This document shows positions 47,924 through 56,860 of a stretch of 64,000 bases of DNA, piece by piece. The DNA is from a bacterium (GTDB lineage: Bacteria; Joyebacterota; Joyebacteria; Joyebacterales; Joyebacteraceae), in NCBI GenBank assembly GCA_025782395.1, contig JALGZD010000046.1:1-64000 (forward strand), in the 5' to 3' direction. The number at the start of each line of letters is the position of its first letter. Within the stretch, counting starts at the first letter, position 1. Under the pieces are notes generated by a model that was not told the origin of the DNA, ran no database searches, and saw only the letters and a program-made list of their open reading frames with translations. Position numbers and translations under genes: made by a program.

Positions 47924-48037
47924 TCCATCCTCCGTCTGAGTCTGCGTGCCGTACGTTTCCGTTCGACCGCCGAGTCCCTGGGGGAGCATGCAGGCCGTCC
48001 GGAACGGGTCACTTCTGTCTTCCGTTTGGTCCTGCAA

Positions 48038-48066
48038 ATTATACTCGGTGCCGGTGACAAGGTCAC
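48038..48066 (-). promoter_or_regulatory. Putative argF promoter
   Basis: Minus-strand GTGACC, a 17-base spacer and a perfect TATAAT. The leader to the argF ATG would be about 107 bases. Confidence 0.65.
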
Positions 48067-48071
48067 GAACA

Positions 48072-49019
48072 TCAAGCTCTCGGATGCGCCTTGCGGTAGA
48101 CCTCTTTCAGCCGCTCCGTCGTCACGTGAGTGTATATCTGGGTACTGGAGAGACTTGCGTGTCCAAGGAGTTCTTGGACCGCTCGGAGGTCCGCACCGGC
48201 ATTCAACATGTGCGTCGCGAACGTATGACGGAGCACGTGAGGACTCAAACTACGTATTTGCGATACCTCTGCCAGCCTTCTTTTCACCAGCCGCTGCACC
48301 GTCCGCACGCTGACAGCCTTGCCTTCTCTTCCTTCAAACAGGGGATCCCGAAGAGTCCGGGCTTTCCGTTTCTTCGACGCGACGTACTCCCGGATGGCGT
48401 CGCCGGCGGCCCGTCCGAGCGGGACGATACGCTCCTTCCGTCCCTTCCCCATTACCCGCACCGTCGCGCCGCGATAGTCAATGTCACCCGTCCTCAACGA
48501 GACCAGTTCGGAGAGGCGTATGCCGGTTCCGTAGAGCGTCTCGATGACCGCCCTGTCTCTCAGCTCAGTAATGCTGGGTCCGGGGGGGACGATGAAGAGG
48601 AGACGCATCTCGCGCTCGCTCAGGAACGTCGGGAGTCTCTTCATGACCCTGGGAGCGGAGATACCGGCAGTCGGGTCGGTCGACAGATATCTCCTTGAGG
48701 TCAGAAACCGTGTGAACGCCCGGACGGACGCCAGCTTGCGGCGAATGGAGCGTCTGGCGAATCGGGAAGCCGTCATGAACGACACGAACCGTCTCACCAG
48801 GCGGGGTTTCAGATCTTCCGTGGTCGGTTCGTCATTATGGGTTATCTCCGCGAGGAACTCCAGAAACTGGACGACGTCGCGATGGTACGCGGCGATCGTA
48901 TGCTTGGAAAGATTGCGCTGTTCAAGTGATATCAGGAAATCAGCCAGAAGCGGCTCAAGACGTCCGGCCTTCCGGCGGCGTTTCCTTCCTGTGGTGGTGG
49001 CCGTCTCAGCTCGGTTCAT
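48072..49019 (-). CDS. xerC: Site-specific tyrosine recombinase XerC-like
   Basis: Partner of XerD in dimer resolution. Catalytic residues: Arg in GTGIRLSELVSL, Lys in GKGRKERIVP, HVLRHTFATHML, His in LLGHASLSS, Tyr in TQIYTHV. The N-terminal core-binding domain starts LLADFLISLEQRNLSKHTIAAY. The ATG at 49019 overlaps the topA stop by 14 bases. The topA-xerC neighbour order is widespread, although the usual trmFO between them is absent. Confidence 0.93.
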   Translation of the reverse strand: MNRAETATTTGRKRRRKAGRLEPLLADFLISLEQRNLSKHTIAAYHRDVVQFLEFLAEITHNDEPTTEDLKPRLVRRFVSFMTASRFARRSIRRKLASVRAFTRFLTSRRYLSTDPTAGISAPRVMKRLPTFLSEREMRLLFIVPPGPSITELRDRAVIETLYGTGIRLSELVSLRTGDIDYRGATVRVMGKGRKERIVPLGRAAGDAIREYVASKKRKARTLRDPLFEGREGKAVSVRTVQRLVKRRLAEVSQIRSLSPHVLRHTFATHMLNAGADLRAVQELLGHASLSSTQIYTHVTTERLKEVYRKAHPRA

Positions 49020-51234
49020 CCCCGACTCCCTCGGAGCCGGGCAGCATGCGCTCCCCGCACTCCAGACAGAGGAGTTCCTTGTCGCCGCCCTTCGGCTTCT
49101 TCTCAACCATAAAGCCGGCTTGGCAGGACGGGCAGGTCACTGGTACAGGCTTGTCCCATATGGCGTACGAGCACTGGGGGTACATGCTGCACCCGTAGAA
49201 TACGCGTCCCTTCTTCGTGCGCCGCTGCACCAGGAGACCAGGGCAGTCATCCTCGGGACAGGAAACGCCCGTCGGAAGAGGCATCGTGTTCTTGCACTCA
49301 GGGTATTTCGAGCACCCAAGGAACTCACCGAAGCGCCCGTGCTTCACGATCATCGGTGCTCCACACTGGTCGCACTTGATGTCGAACTCGGGAGGTTCAT
49401 CCCCTTTCAGCGGTGAGGTGAACTTGCACTTCGGGTAGGCGGAACAAGCCAGAAAACGGCCGTTGCGACCCCATTTCTCCACCATGACAGAGCCACACTT
49501 CTCGCAGTGCCGGTCCGTTTCCTTGATGAGCGATTGTTTGAGATCGGCTGTCTGTCCCTCTACCTCATCGAGTTGGGAGCGGAAAGGGCGGTAGAAATCG
49601 CTTACGACCTGGACCCAGTTGTCTTCGCCCGTTTCAATCCGATCCAGCTCATCCTCCATCCCGGCCGTGAACTCGACGTTGAAGATATTCGGAAAGGCTT
49701 TCCCAAGAAGATTCCACACAGTTCGTCCAAGCTCGGTGGGCCTGAACTGACGTTTCTCGACCGCGACGTACTTGCGCCGCTTCAGAGTATCGATGATCGC
49801 CGCGTACGTGCTCGGTCTGCCTATACCGTTGGATTCGAGTTCCTTAATCAGTGAAGATTCCGAGTAGCGCGCCGGGGGCTTCGTGAAACGCTGATTCGGC
49901 GTCATAGCCACAAGCGACAACTCTTCTCCCTCCTCGAGCTGCGGGAGTTCCCTGATGTCCTTGCGGATCAAGGGGTAGGCTGCCGTCCAGCCCGCGAAGC
50001 GCACGACCGATCCAGTGGCGCGGAACATGTGTCCCTTCGACTCGATGTCGACGGTCGTGTTCTCGTAGATCGCCTCCGCCATCTGCGTGGCCACGAACCG
50101 CTGCCAGATCAACTTGTACAGACGGAGCTGATCCACGGAGAGATGCGCGTGGAGCGAGTCGGGGGTGAGTTCTACCGAAGTCGGCCGTATGGCCTCGTGC
50201 GCATCCTGCGCCTTCTTGGCTGCCTTGAAGCGTCGCTCCCTGTCCGAGAGATAGTCCTTCCCGAACGATGCCGAGATATGGTCGCGGGCCTCGGATATCG
50301 CCTGATCCGCCATCCTGGTCGAATCGGTTCGCATGTAGGTGATGAGCCCGATGTTCTCGTCCTTGTCTGAGATGGGCAGACCCTCATAGAGCTGCTGCGC
50401 CAGCATCATCGTCTTCTTCGATGAGAACCTGAGCCTGCTCGCTGCCTCACGCTGGAGAGTGCTCGTGATGAAAGGCGGAAGCGGTTTGACCTTGCGCACG
50501 CGCTTCTTGAGGGATGAGACTGCGAAGTTGCTTCCCTCGAGTGTCGCGACTATGGCGCCCGCCCGGTCACCGTCATTGATATCTATCTTCTTGCCGTCGA
50601 TACGTTCGAGCCGAGCCTCTATCTCAGCGCCTGCCGCGTTTGCGAAGACTGCATCGATCGTCCAGAACTCGACCGGATCAAAGGCCTCTATCTCCGCTTC
50701 GCGCTCACATATCAGTCTCAGGGCAACCGACTGAACGCGTCCGGCGGAGAGCCCGTAGTAGATGGTTTTCCATAGAACCGGACTCACTTCGTATCCCACC
50801 AAGCGGTCCATGACGCGGCGCGCCTGCTGTGCGCCCACCTTGTTCATGTCGATGACACCGGGTTGCTTGATCGCGGTCAGGATCGCGGATTTGGTTATCT
50901 CGTTGAAGACAACGCGCCTTGTCTTCTCCTCCGGGAGTTTCAGGTACTGGGCGATATGCCAGGCGATCGCCTCTCCCTCCCGGTCGAAATCGGACGCCAG
51001 GTAGACCATGTTCGCGTTCTTGGCCGCGTCTTTCAGTTCCTTTAGCACCTTCGCCTTGCCGCGAATCGTGACGTAGGTCGGCGCAAACCCGTTCTCAACA
51101 TCGATGCCGATCTTCTTCTTCGGCAGGTCACGAACATGTCCTATCGACGCCTTGACGGAGTAGCCCTTGCCGAGGAATTTGCCTATCGTCTTGGCCTTGG
51201 CCTTCGACTCGACTATGACCAGAGACTTACCCAT
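49006..51234 (-). CDS. topA: DNA topoisomerase I
   Basis: Type IA topoisomerase relaxing negative supercoils. The Toprim domain starts KSLVIVESKAKAKTIGKFLG, with the acidic FDREGEAIAWH motif, and the catalytic tyrosine is in GLITYMRTDSTR. Four C-terminal zinc ribbons follow (CEKCGSVMV, CDQCGAPMIV, CPEDDCPGLLV, CPSCQAGFMV). ATG at 51234 behind AGGAGA; 742 residues, within the usual range. Confidence 0.97.
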   Translation of the reverse strand: MGKSLVIVESKAKAKTIGKFLGKGYSVKASIGHVRDLPKKKIGIDVENGFAPTYVTIRGKAKVLKELKDAAKNANMVYLASDFDREGEAIAWHIAQYLKLPEEKTRRVVFNEITKSAILTAIKQPGVIDMNKVGAQQARRVMDRLVGYEVSPVLWKTIYYGLSAGRVQSVALRLICEREAEIEAFDPVEFWTIDAVFANAAGAEIEARLERIDGKKIDINDGDRAGAIVATLEGSNFAVSSLKKRVRKVKPLPPFITSTLQREAASRLRFSSKKTMMLAQQLYEGLPISDKDENIGLITYMRTDSTRMADQAISEARDHISASFGKDYLSDRERRFKAAKKAQDAHEAIRPTSVELTPDSLHAHLSVDQLRLYKLIWQRFVATQMAEAIYENTTVDIESKGHMFRATGSVVRFAGWTAAYPLIRKDIRELPQLEEGEELSLVAMTPNQRFTKPPARYSESSLIKELESNGIGRPSTYAAIIDTLKRRKYVAVEKRQFRPTELGRTVWNLLGKAFPNIFNVEFTAGMEDELDRIETGEDNWVQVVSDFYRPFRSQLDEVEGQTADLKQSLIKETDRHCEKCGSVMVEKWGRNGRFLACSAYPKCKFTSPLKGDEPPEFDIKCDQCGAPMIVKHGRFGEFLGCSKYPECKNTMPLPTGVSCPEDDCPGLLVQRRTKKGRVFYGCSMYPQCSYAIWDKPVPVTCPSCQAGFMVEKKPKGGDKELLCLECGERMLPGSEGVGDEPS

Positions 51235-51303
51235 CTTCTCTCCTGCCTGCAATCCGTGTGGCCTGCATCCTGATCTGGTTGTCCCACCTGAACGGCATTG
51301 AAT

Positions 51304-54300
51304 CTAGTCGTTACGCCCGCAGCACTTCTTGTACTTCTTCCCGCTCCCACAAGGGCATGGGGCGTTGCGCCCGACCTTCTTTTCCACATGCACCGGCAGC
51401 TTCCGCGGGGCCTCACTGCCGTCAGCCGCCGTCTTCCTTCCGCTCACAGCCGGCGTGAGACCCGAACCTGCCGGCGGAGCAGCGGGCGCTCCGAATTCCG
51501 GAAGCGGTGTCGCGGACGTGGACGTACGAGCGGCGCTCTGCGATGCACTCGGTGCGTCGGCGTGGCTTGCCTTCTCGACCCGGACTCGCTCAACAGGCTC
51601 AGGCGGCCGCTGGATCTGCGCGCGGAACAAGAGCTGAACCGATTCCTCTTGGATGGTTTCCACCATGCTCATGAACAGATCAAACGCTTCTCGCTTGTAC
51701 TCCACGAGAGGTTCTCTCTGGCCGTAGGCACGAAGGCCTATGCCTTCCCTGAGGCGATCAAGCTCGTACAGATGGTCGCGCCACCCACGGTCCAGAACTT
51801 GCAGAAAGACCAATCCCTCGAGGCGTCGCATGACATCCGAACCCAGCTGTTCCTCGCGCTTCTCGTAAGCCATGCGCGTTGCGCGATTGAGGTTTTCCGT
51901 GAGCCCGTCGCGCGTCAGACTGGTCACGTCAACACTGGAAAAATCCACGGCGACCATGAATACGCGGAGCAGGTCGTCGCGGAGTCCCGGGAGATCCCAC
52001 TTTTCCTGGATGTCGCCGGTGTCGATGCGTGCGTCCAGCATCCGACCGACAATGTCTTCGAATACCTCCGCGATCTCATCTCTGAGGTCCCCGCCCTCGA
52101 GGATGTTGAGGCGCTGCGCGTAGATGACCTCGCGCTGCTGGTTCATTACGTCATCGTATTCGAGGAGGTGCTTTCTGATGTCGAAGTTGTGCCCCTCGAC
52201 CCGCACCTGCGCGCGCTCGATGGCTCGCGTCACCATGGGGTGCTGGATGACTTCGCCTTCGGGGACTCCGAGTGTAGTCATCACCTTGGAGATACGCTCG
52301 GGCGCGAAGAGCCTCATCAGGTCGTCCTCAAGCGAGATAAAGAACTCGGACGCACCGGGGTCTCCCTGACGGCCGCTCCGCCCTCTGAGCTGGCGGTCGA
52401 TGCGCCTGGACTCGTGGCGCTCGGTGCCCACGATCCGGAGACCGCAAGGCATATCGGCCAGGCATTCAGCGGTCAAGTCGTGGTCCTTCTCACAGGCTGC
52501 GCAGTTCTTGTCGATACACTTGAGACAACAACGGTCGCACTTCAGCACTCCCGGCCCCAGCTTGATGTCGGTACCGCGGCCCGCCATGTTCGTCGCTATC
52601 GTGACCGCGCCGAGCGTGCCTGCCTGGCGCACGATCTCAGCCTCTCTCTGGTGGTGCTTCGCGTTGAGAACATTGTGTGGGATCTTTCTCGATTTCAGAA
52701 GGCGAGAAATTATCTCAGAGACCTCGACCGAGACAGTGCCAACGAGAAGCGGCTGCTTCCGCTCATGTAGCCTGGCGATCTCCTCGATCACGGCGGCGAA
52801 CTTCTCCCGTCTCGTCTTGTAGATGCGATCGTCGTAGTCGGGGCGCCTGACAGGCTCGTTCGTGGGGATGACATGAACGCTGAGATCGTAGATCTGCCCG
52901 AACTCACCCTCCTCGGTCTCGGCCGTTCCTGTCATCCCTGAGAGCTTTCCATACATGCGGAAGTAGTTCTGAAGCGTGATGGTAGCGAGGGTCTGAGTCT
53001 CTCGCTCGATCGTGACACCCTCCTTGGCCTCCACCGCCTGGTGGATTCCATCGGACCAGCGGCGTCCGGGCATCAGGCGTCCTGTGAACCCGTCCACGAT
53101 CATGACTTTGCCGTCCTGGACGACATAGTCAACGTTCTTCTCGAAAAGCGCGTATGCTTTGAGAAGCGCGTGGATGTTATGGATTCGCTCGCTGGTCTTG
53201 GCGTAGTCGATGTGAAGCTTGTTCTTCCGTTCTGTCTTGTCGGTGTCGTTCAGCGTCTCGTCCGCATCGACCGCTGCTATCTGCTCAGAGAGGTCCGGCA
53301 GGATAAGGAGGCTGCGTTCCTCGGGTGACAACGCATCACGCCCCTTTTCCATGAGCGACACGCTGTGCCCTCGTTCGTCCATGGCGTAGAGCATTTCCTC
53401 GTCGAGTGTGGGGAGCATCTTGTCACGCGACAGCTCGCCCTCAACGCGCTGGACCTCGGTCTTAAGCGACGGATCTTCGAACAATCGCATGAGCCGACGG
53501 TGCTTCGGAGCTCCGCGGGAGATCTGGACAAGCTTGACGATACCCTCGTAGCGCGTATCGGGATCGGTGAGAACCCCCTCCGCCTCATCCAGAAGCCCGC
53601 TTATGAGCTTGGCCTGCTTCCGGACCAGGTGTTGAACCGGGGATTTGAGCTTGTCGAACATGTGTGTCGAGTGCTCGACCGTGCCCGATATGATGAGGGG
53701 TGTTCGGGCCTCGTCTATCAGAACGCTGTCGACCTCATCCACTATGGCGTAGTGGTGTTTCCTCTGGACCCTGTCTTCGAGGCGGACCGCCATGTTGTCT
53801 CTCAAGTAGTCGAAACCGAACTCATTGTTCGTGCCGTAGGTTATGTCGGCCGCATACTGCTCCCGACGCTCCTGTGGCGTCATGCCGGTCTGGATGCATC
53901 CTACCGAAAGTCCCAGCGTTTCGTAGAGCTTTCCCATCCACTGGGCGTCGCGGAGTGCAAGGTAGTCGTTTACGGTAACAAGGTGCGCGCCCTTTCCTTC
54001 AAGCGCGTTCAGGTAGAGCGGAAGCGTGGCTGCCAGCGTCTTGCCCTCGCCGGTGGCCATCTCCGCGATGTCGCCGCGGTGGAGAACGATGGCGCCTATC
54101 AGCTGGACATCGAAGGGGACCATCTCCCATGTGGTTTCGTGACCGACAACTTCCCAGCTGGTGCCGACCATGCGACGACAGGTTTCCTTGACAACCGCAA
54201 AGGCCTCATGCATGAGGTCATCGACGGTCTCGCCGCTCTTGAGGCGAGATCTGAACTCGTCCGTCCTGGCCTTGAGTTCGTCATCGCTCAGACCGCCGAG

Positions 54301-54402
54301 CGTTCCCTGAATCTCGTTGATCCGGGCAACGTCAGGGAGAAGTTTCTTGACCCCGCGTTCTGCTTTTGTGCCGAAGAATCTCGTCATAAGCTTCTGAAAC
54401 AC
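51304..54402 (-). CDS. secA: Preprotein translocase ATPase SecA with Cys-rich insertion
   Basis: Motor driving protein export through SecYEG. Walker A EMATGEGKTLAATLPLYLNA, VDEVDSVLIDEARTPLI and GTERHESRRIDRQLRGRSGRQG are standard, and the C-terminal zinc motif PCPCGSGKKYKKCCG is complete. Between KLGPGVL and GLRIVGTERHE, residues about 624-655 form an inserted segment with eight cysteines (CDRCCLKC, then CAAC, C, C). The start is set at GTG 54402 because GGGGG lies seven bases upstream and gives MFQKLMTRFFGTK; the ATG at 54408 is two codons earlier but too close to the ribosome-binding site. Confidence 0.96.
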   Translation of the reverse strand: MFQKLMTRFFGTKAERGVKKLLPDVARINEIQGTLGGLSDDELKARTDEFRSRLKSGETVDDLMHEAFAVVKETCRRMVGTSWEVVGHETTWEMVPFDVQLIGAIVLHRGDIAEMATGEGKTLAATLPLYLNALEGKGAHLVTVNDYLALRDAQWMGKLYETLGLSVGCIQTGMTPQERREQYAADITYGTNNEFGFDYLRDNMAVRLEDRVQRKHHYAIVDEVDSVLIDEARTPLIISGTVEHSTHMFDKLKSPVQHLVRKQAKLISGLLDEAEGVLTDPDTRYEGIVKLVQISRGAPKHRRLMRLFEDPSLKTEVQRVEGELSRDKMLPTLDEEMLYAMDERGHSVSLMEKGRDALSPEERSLLILPDLSEQIAAVDADETLNDTDKTERKNKLHIDYAKTSERIHNIHALLKAYALFEKNVDYVVQDGKVMIVDGFTGRLMPGRRWSDGIHQAVEAKEGVTIERETQTLATITLQNYFRMYGKLSGMTGTAETEEGEFGQIYDLSVHVIPTNEPVRRPDYDDRIYKTRREKFAAVIEEIARLHERKQPLLVGTVSVEVSEIISRLLKSRKIPHNVLNAKHHQREAEIVRQAGTLGAVTIATNMAGRGTDIKLGPGVLKCDRCCLKCIDKNCAACEKDHDLTAECLADMPCGLRIVGTERHESRRIDRQLRGRSGRQGDPGASEFFISLEDDLMRLFAPERISKVMTTLGVPEGEVIQHPMVTRAIERAQVRVEGHNFDIRKHLLEYDDVMNQQREVIYAQRLNILEGGDLRDEIAEVFEDIVGRMLDARIDTGDIQEKWDLPGLRDDLLRVFMVAVDFSSVDVTSLTRDGLTENLNRATRMAYEKREEQLGSDVMRRLEGLVFLQVLDRGWRDHLYELDRLREGIGLRAYGQREPLVEYKREAFDLFMSMVETIQEESVQLLFRAQIQRPPEPVERVRVEKASHADAPSASQSAARTSTSATPLPEFGAPAAPPAGSGLTPAVSGRKTAADGSEAPRKLPVHVEKKVGRNAPCPCGSGKKYKKCCGRND

Positions 54403-54509
54403 GCACATACCCCCTCGCGCCGTGACTCCTTCACACCCATGGAGAGCTAATCGGAGAAACTAACAGACTCGACCGAGGCACGCAAGCCCCTTGGAAACGG
54501 TCAGGCTGT

Positions 54510-56021
54510 CTACCGAGTCACTTTTAGGTGAGATTCGGCGGTATCGCTGAAGTAGTCACCAGAGGAATACGTCGGTGTAGCAGTCAGCCGGACCGTGTAG
54601 CGCCCTGGCTGAAGCGGTTCCGGATCCTGTGGGACCGGCTTTCTCTGCGGGCTCTTCCGGTCCAGGCGAGTGGCATCCCAGTGTTCCACGTTCTCTCCCA
54701 TTGCGCGGCGGCGATTGCTGACGATGGTTCGGACTACCTTGTTGTCCTGGTCCAGCACCTCCAGAGTCACGCGCGCGACCTCCGTCAGGAAATATGACAC
54801 GCGGAGTTTGCCCTCACCCTCGACGAGCGAAGCAGGTTCAACGGAGAAACGCTGGATGTCGGTTCCTATCCAGAAGTACTGCGCGCCCTCCGTCTCAGCC
54901 ACGAAGATCTGCCCGAAGCGTCGCCAGAGCGTGATCCCCCGGGGCTCGTCCAGCTCCATGTCGCCCTTTCCGGACTGTCCGAACGACGTGACGTGATTCA
55001 GGAAGCGGTCGAACTTGTGTATGCGACAACCGGCGCGGTCGGTGGCGTACACGTTGCCATAGTAGTCTATTGCCAGGTAATCGAACGATGCGGTTCCCGG
55101 CAGCTGTCGCGTATCGGCACGCGCGAGGAGCTTTCCATTGCGGTCGAAGCGGAGCAGACGTGTGCCGCTTCGGTCGGCAACCACGATGGAATCCTCGGTT
55201 CTGCTGGTCCAATCGGCTCGTCGTTCAACCACGGCAAGTCCTACGGGGCGGTCGAGCGAGGCATCCGGCTGTGGGCTTTCGTCGAGTGACGCGTCCGGCG
55301 ATGGGACTTGGCGGATCTCCCCAAGGTACTCGCCGACGGAAGACATGAGCACGATCCTGTCGTTGCCCGTATCTGCTATGTAGAGAGTTCCAGACGCGCC
55401 CAGCGCGATCTGCGAGGGCACCGAGAATGCCCCGCCGTCATCCCCGGCGAATCCGAACGACTTGATGAAGAGCAGCCTGTCGTTCCGGTAGAGAAGGCGG
55501 ACCACGCGGTTGTTTCCGGTGTCTGCGACGAAGACATTTCCATCTTCGTCGGCCGTGATCCCGAGTGGGTTCCGAAACTCCCCGTCGCCGTCTCCGCACG
55601 TGCCGAACACCTCTATGTTGTAGAGGGAAGTGTTGTATATGATCTCACATCGTCCCGAGTTCAATCCGAAGACCGTCAGCTCATCATCATCCCGCTCGGT
55701 GGACGGGTCGTTCTCAGAGCGCAGTTTCACGGCCACAATGCCGGTAGGATTGTCAAACCGAGTCTGGCTACCGAGATAGACGAAGAGATGAAAGGGGCCT
55801 ACCCTGTGCATCCCCAAGCAGTGACCGAACGGAGGGTAGACGAGCGTTGTGGGGTTTTCCGCGGGGGAAGCGTTCGCACTGTCGGTCGACGGCGATACCG
55901 CGCACCCGGTCGGACCGTGCAGGCAGATCACGAACAGCGTCGCGCAGAGCGTCTGAACCACGAGCGGCCGGCATGTCTTTTTCGTCCTGGGGGGGCGAGT
56001 CCCTGGAATCCTGGTTCTCAC
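54510..56021 (-). CDS. NHL-repeat beta-propeller lipoprotein with FlgD-like C-terminus
   Basis: Signal peptide ending LHGPTGC (Cys40 possible lipid site, proline at -3), then NHL repeats of about six blades, for example FRNPLGITADEDGNVFVAD and SQIALGASGTLYIADTGNDR. The last 120 residues resemble a FlgD-like Ig module (VARVTLEVLDQDNKVVRTI), a domain frequent at the ends of secreted proteins in FCB-side lineages. GTG start overlapping the purN stop as GTGA. Function unknown; extracytoplasmic binding is likely. Confidence 0.82.
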   Translation of the reverse strand: MRTRIPGTRPPRTKKTCRPLVVQTLCATLFVICLHGPTGCAVSPSTDSANASPAENPTTLVYPPFGHCLGMHRVGPFHLFVYLGSQTRFDNPTGIVAVKLRSENDPSTERDDDELTVFGLNSGRCEIIYNTSLYNIEVFGTCGDGDGEFRNPLGITADEDGNVFVADTGNNRVVRLLYRNDRLLFIKSFGFAGDDGGAFSVPSQIALGASGTLYIADTGNDRIVLMSSVGEYLGEIRQVPSPDASLDESPQPDASLDRPVGLAVVERRADWTSRTEDSIVVADRSGTRLLRFDRNGKLLARADTRQLPGTASFDYLAIDYYGNVYATDRAGCRIHKFDRFLNHVTSFGQSGKGDMELDEPRGITLWRRFGQIFVAETEGAQYFWIGTDIQRFSVEPASLVEGEGKLRVSYFLTEVARVTLEVLDQDNKVVRTIVSNRRRAMGENVEHWDATRLDRKSPQRKPVPQDPEPLQPGRYTVRLTATPTYSSGDYFSDTAESHLKVTR

Positions 56022-56659
56022 CGTGACTCCCCCGTAGTTGGCGGGGGTTCTCCTATCACACGACGGCCATCGATCCGGATGCGCTTTTCGGCGATGAGCT
56101 GAAGGGCCTCAGGATATATCCTGTGCTCCTCCACGAGAATGCGGGCTGCAAGCGTCTCGGGCGTGTCGTCGTCGAGAACGGGAACCACCGCCTGGAGGAT
56201 TATCGGTCCGGCATCGACACCGGCATTTACGAAATGCACCGTTGCTCCCGACCACTTGACGCCGCAATCGATCGCCTTCTTCTGCACGTTGAGACCGGGA
56301 AACGCCGGAAGGAGCGAGGGATGTATGTTCACGACCTTGTCCGGGAATGCGTTCAGGAAGTCGTCGTGGAGGATTCTCATGAAGCCGGCCAGGACTACAA
56401 CCTCTACACCATGCGTGAGCAGAGTTTCTACGTACTCCTTTTCGCTCTCGGGTTCGAGCTTCGTTCGGAACTTGCCCGGAGGCACATACACTGCAGGGAC
56501 TCCTGCAGCTCTGGCACGGCTGAGCGCGAGCGCGTCTTCCACATCGCTGATGACGACGGCGACCTCAACGTCTATCTTCCCTGCGAGCGATTGGTGGAGG
56601 AGAGCCTGGAGGTTTGAGCCTCTGCCCGACGCAAGCACCCCTACTCTGAGTTTCTTCAA
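56018..56659 (-). CDS. purN: Phosphoribosylglycinamide formyltransferase
   Basis: Formylates GAR in purine synthesis. The fold starts KKLRVGVLASGRGSNLQALL; catalytic elements are VLAGFMRIL, NIHPSLLPAFPG with its His, and the H...D pair in GATVHFVNAGVDAGPIILQ. I place the start at TTG 56659 because GGAGG sits eight bases before it and the product begins MKKLRVGVL; an ATG at 56692 and the open frame to 56818 lie before or beyond the predicted transcript leader and are less likely. 213 residues. Confidence 0.95.
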   Translation of the reverse strand: MKKLRVGVLASGRGSNLQALLHQSLAGKIDVEVAVVISDVEDALALSRARAAGVPAVYVPPGKFRTKLEPESEKEYVETLLTHGVEVVVLAGFMRILHDDFLNAFPDKVVNIHPSLLPAFPGLNVQKKAIDCGVKWSGATVHFVNAGVDAGPIILQAVVPVLDDDTPETLAARILVEEHRIYPEALQLIAEKRIRIDGRRVIGEPPPTTGESR

Positions 56660-56743
56660 TCCGTTTTCCTCCGTCTCAGAAGACTCGAGCATCCCGCCGG
56701 CAGCGACTTCGGGCGACTCACGGCTTGACGCGCCGCTCTTGGG

Positions 56744-56773
56744 AGAATAGGTTTGTTTGGGTTGCGAAGTCAA
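56744..56773 (-). promoter_or_regulatory. Putative purN promoter
   Basis: Minus-strand TTGACT, an 18-base spacer and TATTCT (five of six matches in each box). The leader before the TTG start is about 78 bases. The remaining gap to 56860, toward the divergent M16 gene, shows no clear plus-strand promoter. Confidence 0.68.
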
Positions 56774-56860
56774 GGATGGGACATCGGGTAGGCTGTTGGG
56801 GCCGGCCCAACGGGTCACAGGGACGGCTACGGCACAGCGCGGGAACAGATCGGAGCCCCC

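Noticed and set aside
46700-48313. A 537-codon plus-strand frame opposite argF and xerC
   Set aside because: Antisense shadow of argF and the flanking genes, arginine/histidine rich, no recognisable motif.
51298-52770. A 490-codon plus-strand frame opposite secA
   Set aside because: Antisense to the conserved SecA C-terminal half; nothing in it resembles a protein family.
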